This document shows positions 5,983 through 7,146 of a stretch of DNA of 7,146 bases, in pieces. The position numbers and the translations under genes are program-made. A model generated the notes under the pieces. That model was not told where the DNA came from and did no database searches. It saw nothing but the letters and a program-made list of their open reading frames with translations. This DNA comes from Paracoccus sp. (in: a-proteobacteria) (GTDB lineage Bacteria; Pseudomonadota; Alphaproteobacteria; Rhodobacterales; Rhodobacteraceae): the NCBI GenBank assembly GCA_018056045.1, contig JAGPGI010000141.1:1-7146 (forward strand). The letters are read 5' to 3'. Position 1 is the first letter of the stretch; every line of letters starts with the position of its first letter.

Positions 5983-6008
5983 GCGAGCGGCGTAGCGACG
6001 CCGCTCGC
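5983..6008. repeat. Perfect hairpin with 11-bp arms and 4-nt loop
   Basis: GCGAGCGGCGT (5983-5993) and ACGCCGCTCGC (5998-6008) are exact inverted arms around AGCG. It has nine G-C pairs among eleven, making it the most stable simple hairpin noticed in the window. No T-run follows on either strand. It may be a REP-like element, a transposon-end structure, or a Rho-assisted terminator or mRNA stabiliser. Confidence 0.6.
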
Positions 6009-6226
6009 TGCCATTTGGGCCATGCCCTTGACCTCTGCGCCGCGCCGCTTCATCCCCTCCGCCAACCCGGGTTTCTGATTTCAACACGTCGGCGACGGTC
6101 CGTCCACGGGACCAGCGGTTGCTGCGCCGTCATACGTGGCGACCGGTCCAGATTTTTGCGACCACCCCGATAAGGGTCCGAAACGACGCGGCCAGACCCG
6201 TAGATCGAAGGCTTACCCTTGCAATC

Positions 6227-6254
6227 GCGCGACCGAGCCAAAGCCCGGCCGCGC
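6227..6254 (-). terminator. Candidate 3' hairpin of the DUF1254 gene transcript
   Basis: Read on the - strand, bases 6254-6227 fold into a 12-bp stem with a UUUG loop: GCGCG, a G-U pair, CCG, a second G-U pair, then GC. On the + strand the two wobble positions become A-C mismatches, so the fold fits RNA made from the - strand only. It starts 38 nt after the stop of the - strand gene. No U-run follows, so it would be a non-canonical or Rho-assisted terminator, or a 3'-end protector. Confidence 0.45.
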
Positions 6255-6292
6255 CAATGTGATTTCGGTGATTGTCGTCAGTTGATCAGCCC

Positions 6293-7146
6293 TCAATTGA
6301 CCTTTTCAACCTGGGGCATCTCCCATTTGCCCGAGAGCAGATCTTCCGTGGGCTGATAGAACCGATATTCCAGCAGAAAGTCTCCCTCGGGTGCGGGCAG
6401 CCAGTTTGCCGCATCTTCGCCTGTCGGCTTTTCATGCGAGATCGGGATGGTGATCGAACCATCCGGCGCGGTCCTTAAACCCTCCGTGTCGGTGCCGACC
6501 TTGTAACGCTTGATGTCATTGGCGACCAACAGCTTGTCATCCGCGTTATACAGGGTCAGCGACCAGAACGCGTCGACCGGGGGCGCCGACGTCATCTTGA
6601 TCACATATGTGTTTGCCCCGCTCAGCGTCTCGCCTTTGCTGTCCGTGTAACGGATCGGATACATGGCTTCCTGCTCGCCCTGTCCTCCCAGATACGGACC
6701 CGAGATCAGCGCACGCAGCGGGTAATTGAATCCGAAGTCGTCGTTGGACGTCGACCAGGTCCAGCCATTTCTCAACGATGTGTTTCCGATCGTTGAAATG
6801 GCGACTGCGGGACCATCGGCAAGGCCCTCTATCATGCCCTTGCGGGTTGCTTCGGGCACCGTGCTGGGATCGAAACCTTTGTCGGTCAGGCCGATCCGCG
6901 CAAACTGGGCGAACAGGGCCGCGTCGGCGGGTCTGACCGGGTTGTCCTTGAGCACTGCGGCAAGATCATGGAAAAACCCGAATTCGTCATTGCCGGTCGG
7001 CGGAAGCGGCGGCAGGCTTGAAGGGCCGGGCTTTCCGCTGAGCGGTGCGACGGTGAACTGTTCCTGCAACGCATAGACGGGTGCCGTGTCTTCGCCCTGA
7101 CTGACGCGCAGCCGTCCCCAAAGCCAGACCTTGCTGGTGGTGACGT
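6293..7146 (-). CDS. DUF1254/DUF1214 domain protein, 5' end outside window
   Basis: The reading frame is open to the window edge and shows 283 residues of the C-terminal part; the true start lies beyond 7146. The upstream piece reads VWLWGRLRVSQGEDTAPVYA followed by LQEQFTVAPLS. It corresponds to the W-x-x-G-R...A-L-Q-D/E-Q-F segment of DUF1254, so the TTG at 7069 is internal. The C-terminal 110 residues have the DUF1214 pattern: FWSLTLYNADDKLLV, a following N-x-x-x-R-Y, PDGSITI, NWLPAPEGDF, and a final Y-x-P-x-x-x-x-L-x-G-x-W near the end. These proteins are usually exported or envelope-associated and of unknown function. Codon choice is looser than in the + strand operon (AGA, ATA, GGA and TCA occur), a mild hint of separate origin. 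A hairpin lies 38 nt after the stop. Confidence 0.85.
   Translation of the reverse strand, partial: VTTSKVWLWGRLRVSQGEDTAPVYALQEQFTVAPLSGKPGPSSLPPLPPTGNDEFGFFHDLAAVLKDNPVRPADAALFAQFARIGLTDKGFDPSTVPEATRKGMIEGLADGPAVAISTIGNTSLRNGWTWSTSNDDFGFNYPLRALISGPYLGGQGEQEAMYPIRYTDSKGETLSGANTYVIKMTSAPPVDAFWSLTLYNADDKLLVANDIKRYKVGTDTEGLRTAPDGSITIPISHEKPTGEDAANWLPAPEGDFLLEYRFYQPTEDLLSGKWEMPQVEKVN

Larger units (their letters stand above)
5853..6292. other. 440-bp gene-free convergent region with repeats and hairpins
   Basis: This segment lies between the stop codons of two converging genes. Short open frames on both strands (for example 5958-6173 + and 6050-6241 -) are Arg-rich, lack ribosome sites and match no family I know, so I do not call them genes. 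What it does hold: three AT-containing repeats (5858-5922), a 9-bp inverted repeat (5854-5889), an A/T-flanked terminator-like hairpin (5923-5945), an 11-bp perfect hairpin (5983-6008) and a minus-strand hairpin (6227-6254). About 150 bp of the middle (6060-6220) shows no structure I can name. Average base composition drops from the neighbouring operon, strongest over 5863-5980. Confidence 0.7.

Noticed and set aside
5976..6053. A 25-codon - strand frame beginning MKRRGAEVKG behind GGAGGGG, which looked like the tail of a transposase or recombinase.
   Set aside because: The purine tract is too close to the ATG, the frame is closed by a stop a short way upstream, and I cannot match the peptide to any family. 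The hairpin at 5983-6008 dictates much of its sequence.
5958..6241. Two small frames, 5958-6173 (+) and 6050-6241 (-), as possible genes.
   Set aside because: Both are Arg-rich, have no ribosome-binding site or G/C third-position bias, overlap each other on opposite strands, and resemble no known protein.
1..7146. CRISPR array, tRNA, rRNA, toxin-antitoxin or defence genes.
   Set aside because: No regularly spaced identical repeats, cloverleaf-like sequence, or motifs of such families were seen on either strand.

Overview
The window comes from a high-GC proteobacterium, most likely an alphaproteobacterium of the Rhodobacteraceae/Paracoccus type. This rests on very strong G/C preference at third codon positions, frequent 4-base ATGA gene overlaps, and the protein families present (PPK2, DUF1330, an alphaproteobacterial-style TerB, and an OccP/HisP-type transporter beside a glutamine-synthetase-like ligase). 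No species can be fixed from the sequence alone.

Layout. Bases 2-184 are the C-terminal end of a polyphosphate kinase 2. Next, on the same strand, are a DUF1330 protein (282-578) and a TerB-family protein (631-1089). From 1205 to 5852 runs one compact operon on the + strand: ABC ATPase, periplasmic solute-binding protein, two inner-membrane permeases that overlap by ATGA, and a glutamine-synthetase-like gamma-glutamyl ligase that starts on the base after the second permease's stop. A 440-bp gene-free convergent region (5853-6292) follows. It holds three phased 21-22-bp repeats and several hairpins. The window ends inside a DUF1254/DUF1214 gene read on the - strand (6293 to the edge).

How the genes work together. 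The transporter is a complete polar-amino-acid-type ABC importer: one ATPase, one binding protein with signal peptide, and two permeases. With a GS-like enzyme in the same operon, the simplest reading is uptake of an amino acid or amine followed by ATP-dependent gamma-glutamylation in the cytoplasm, as PuuA does for putrescine. The substrate cannot be read from the sequence. The other Puu-type enzymes are not in the window.

Most worth a second look: a 40-codon reading frame (1086-1208) that links TerB to the ABC ATPase through ATGA overlaps at both ends; the repeat array that begins at the base after the ligase stop codon and resembles a multiple-repeat transposon end of IS21 type or an operator array; a perfect 11-bp-arm hairpin at 5983-6008; and a permease with an enlarged, two-cysteine periplasmic loop. 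I see no CRISPR array, tRNA, rRNA or complete mobile element. Apart from these points the window looks like ordinary metabolic and transport genes rather than a clearly new system.
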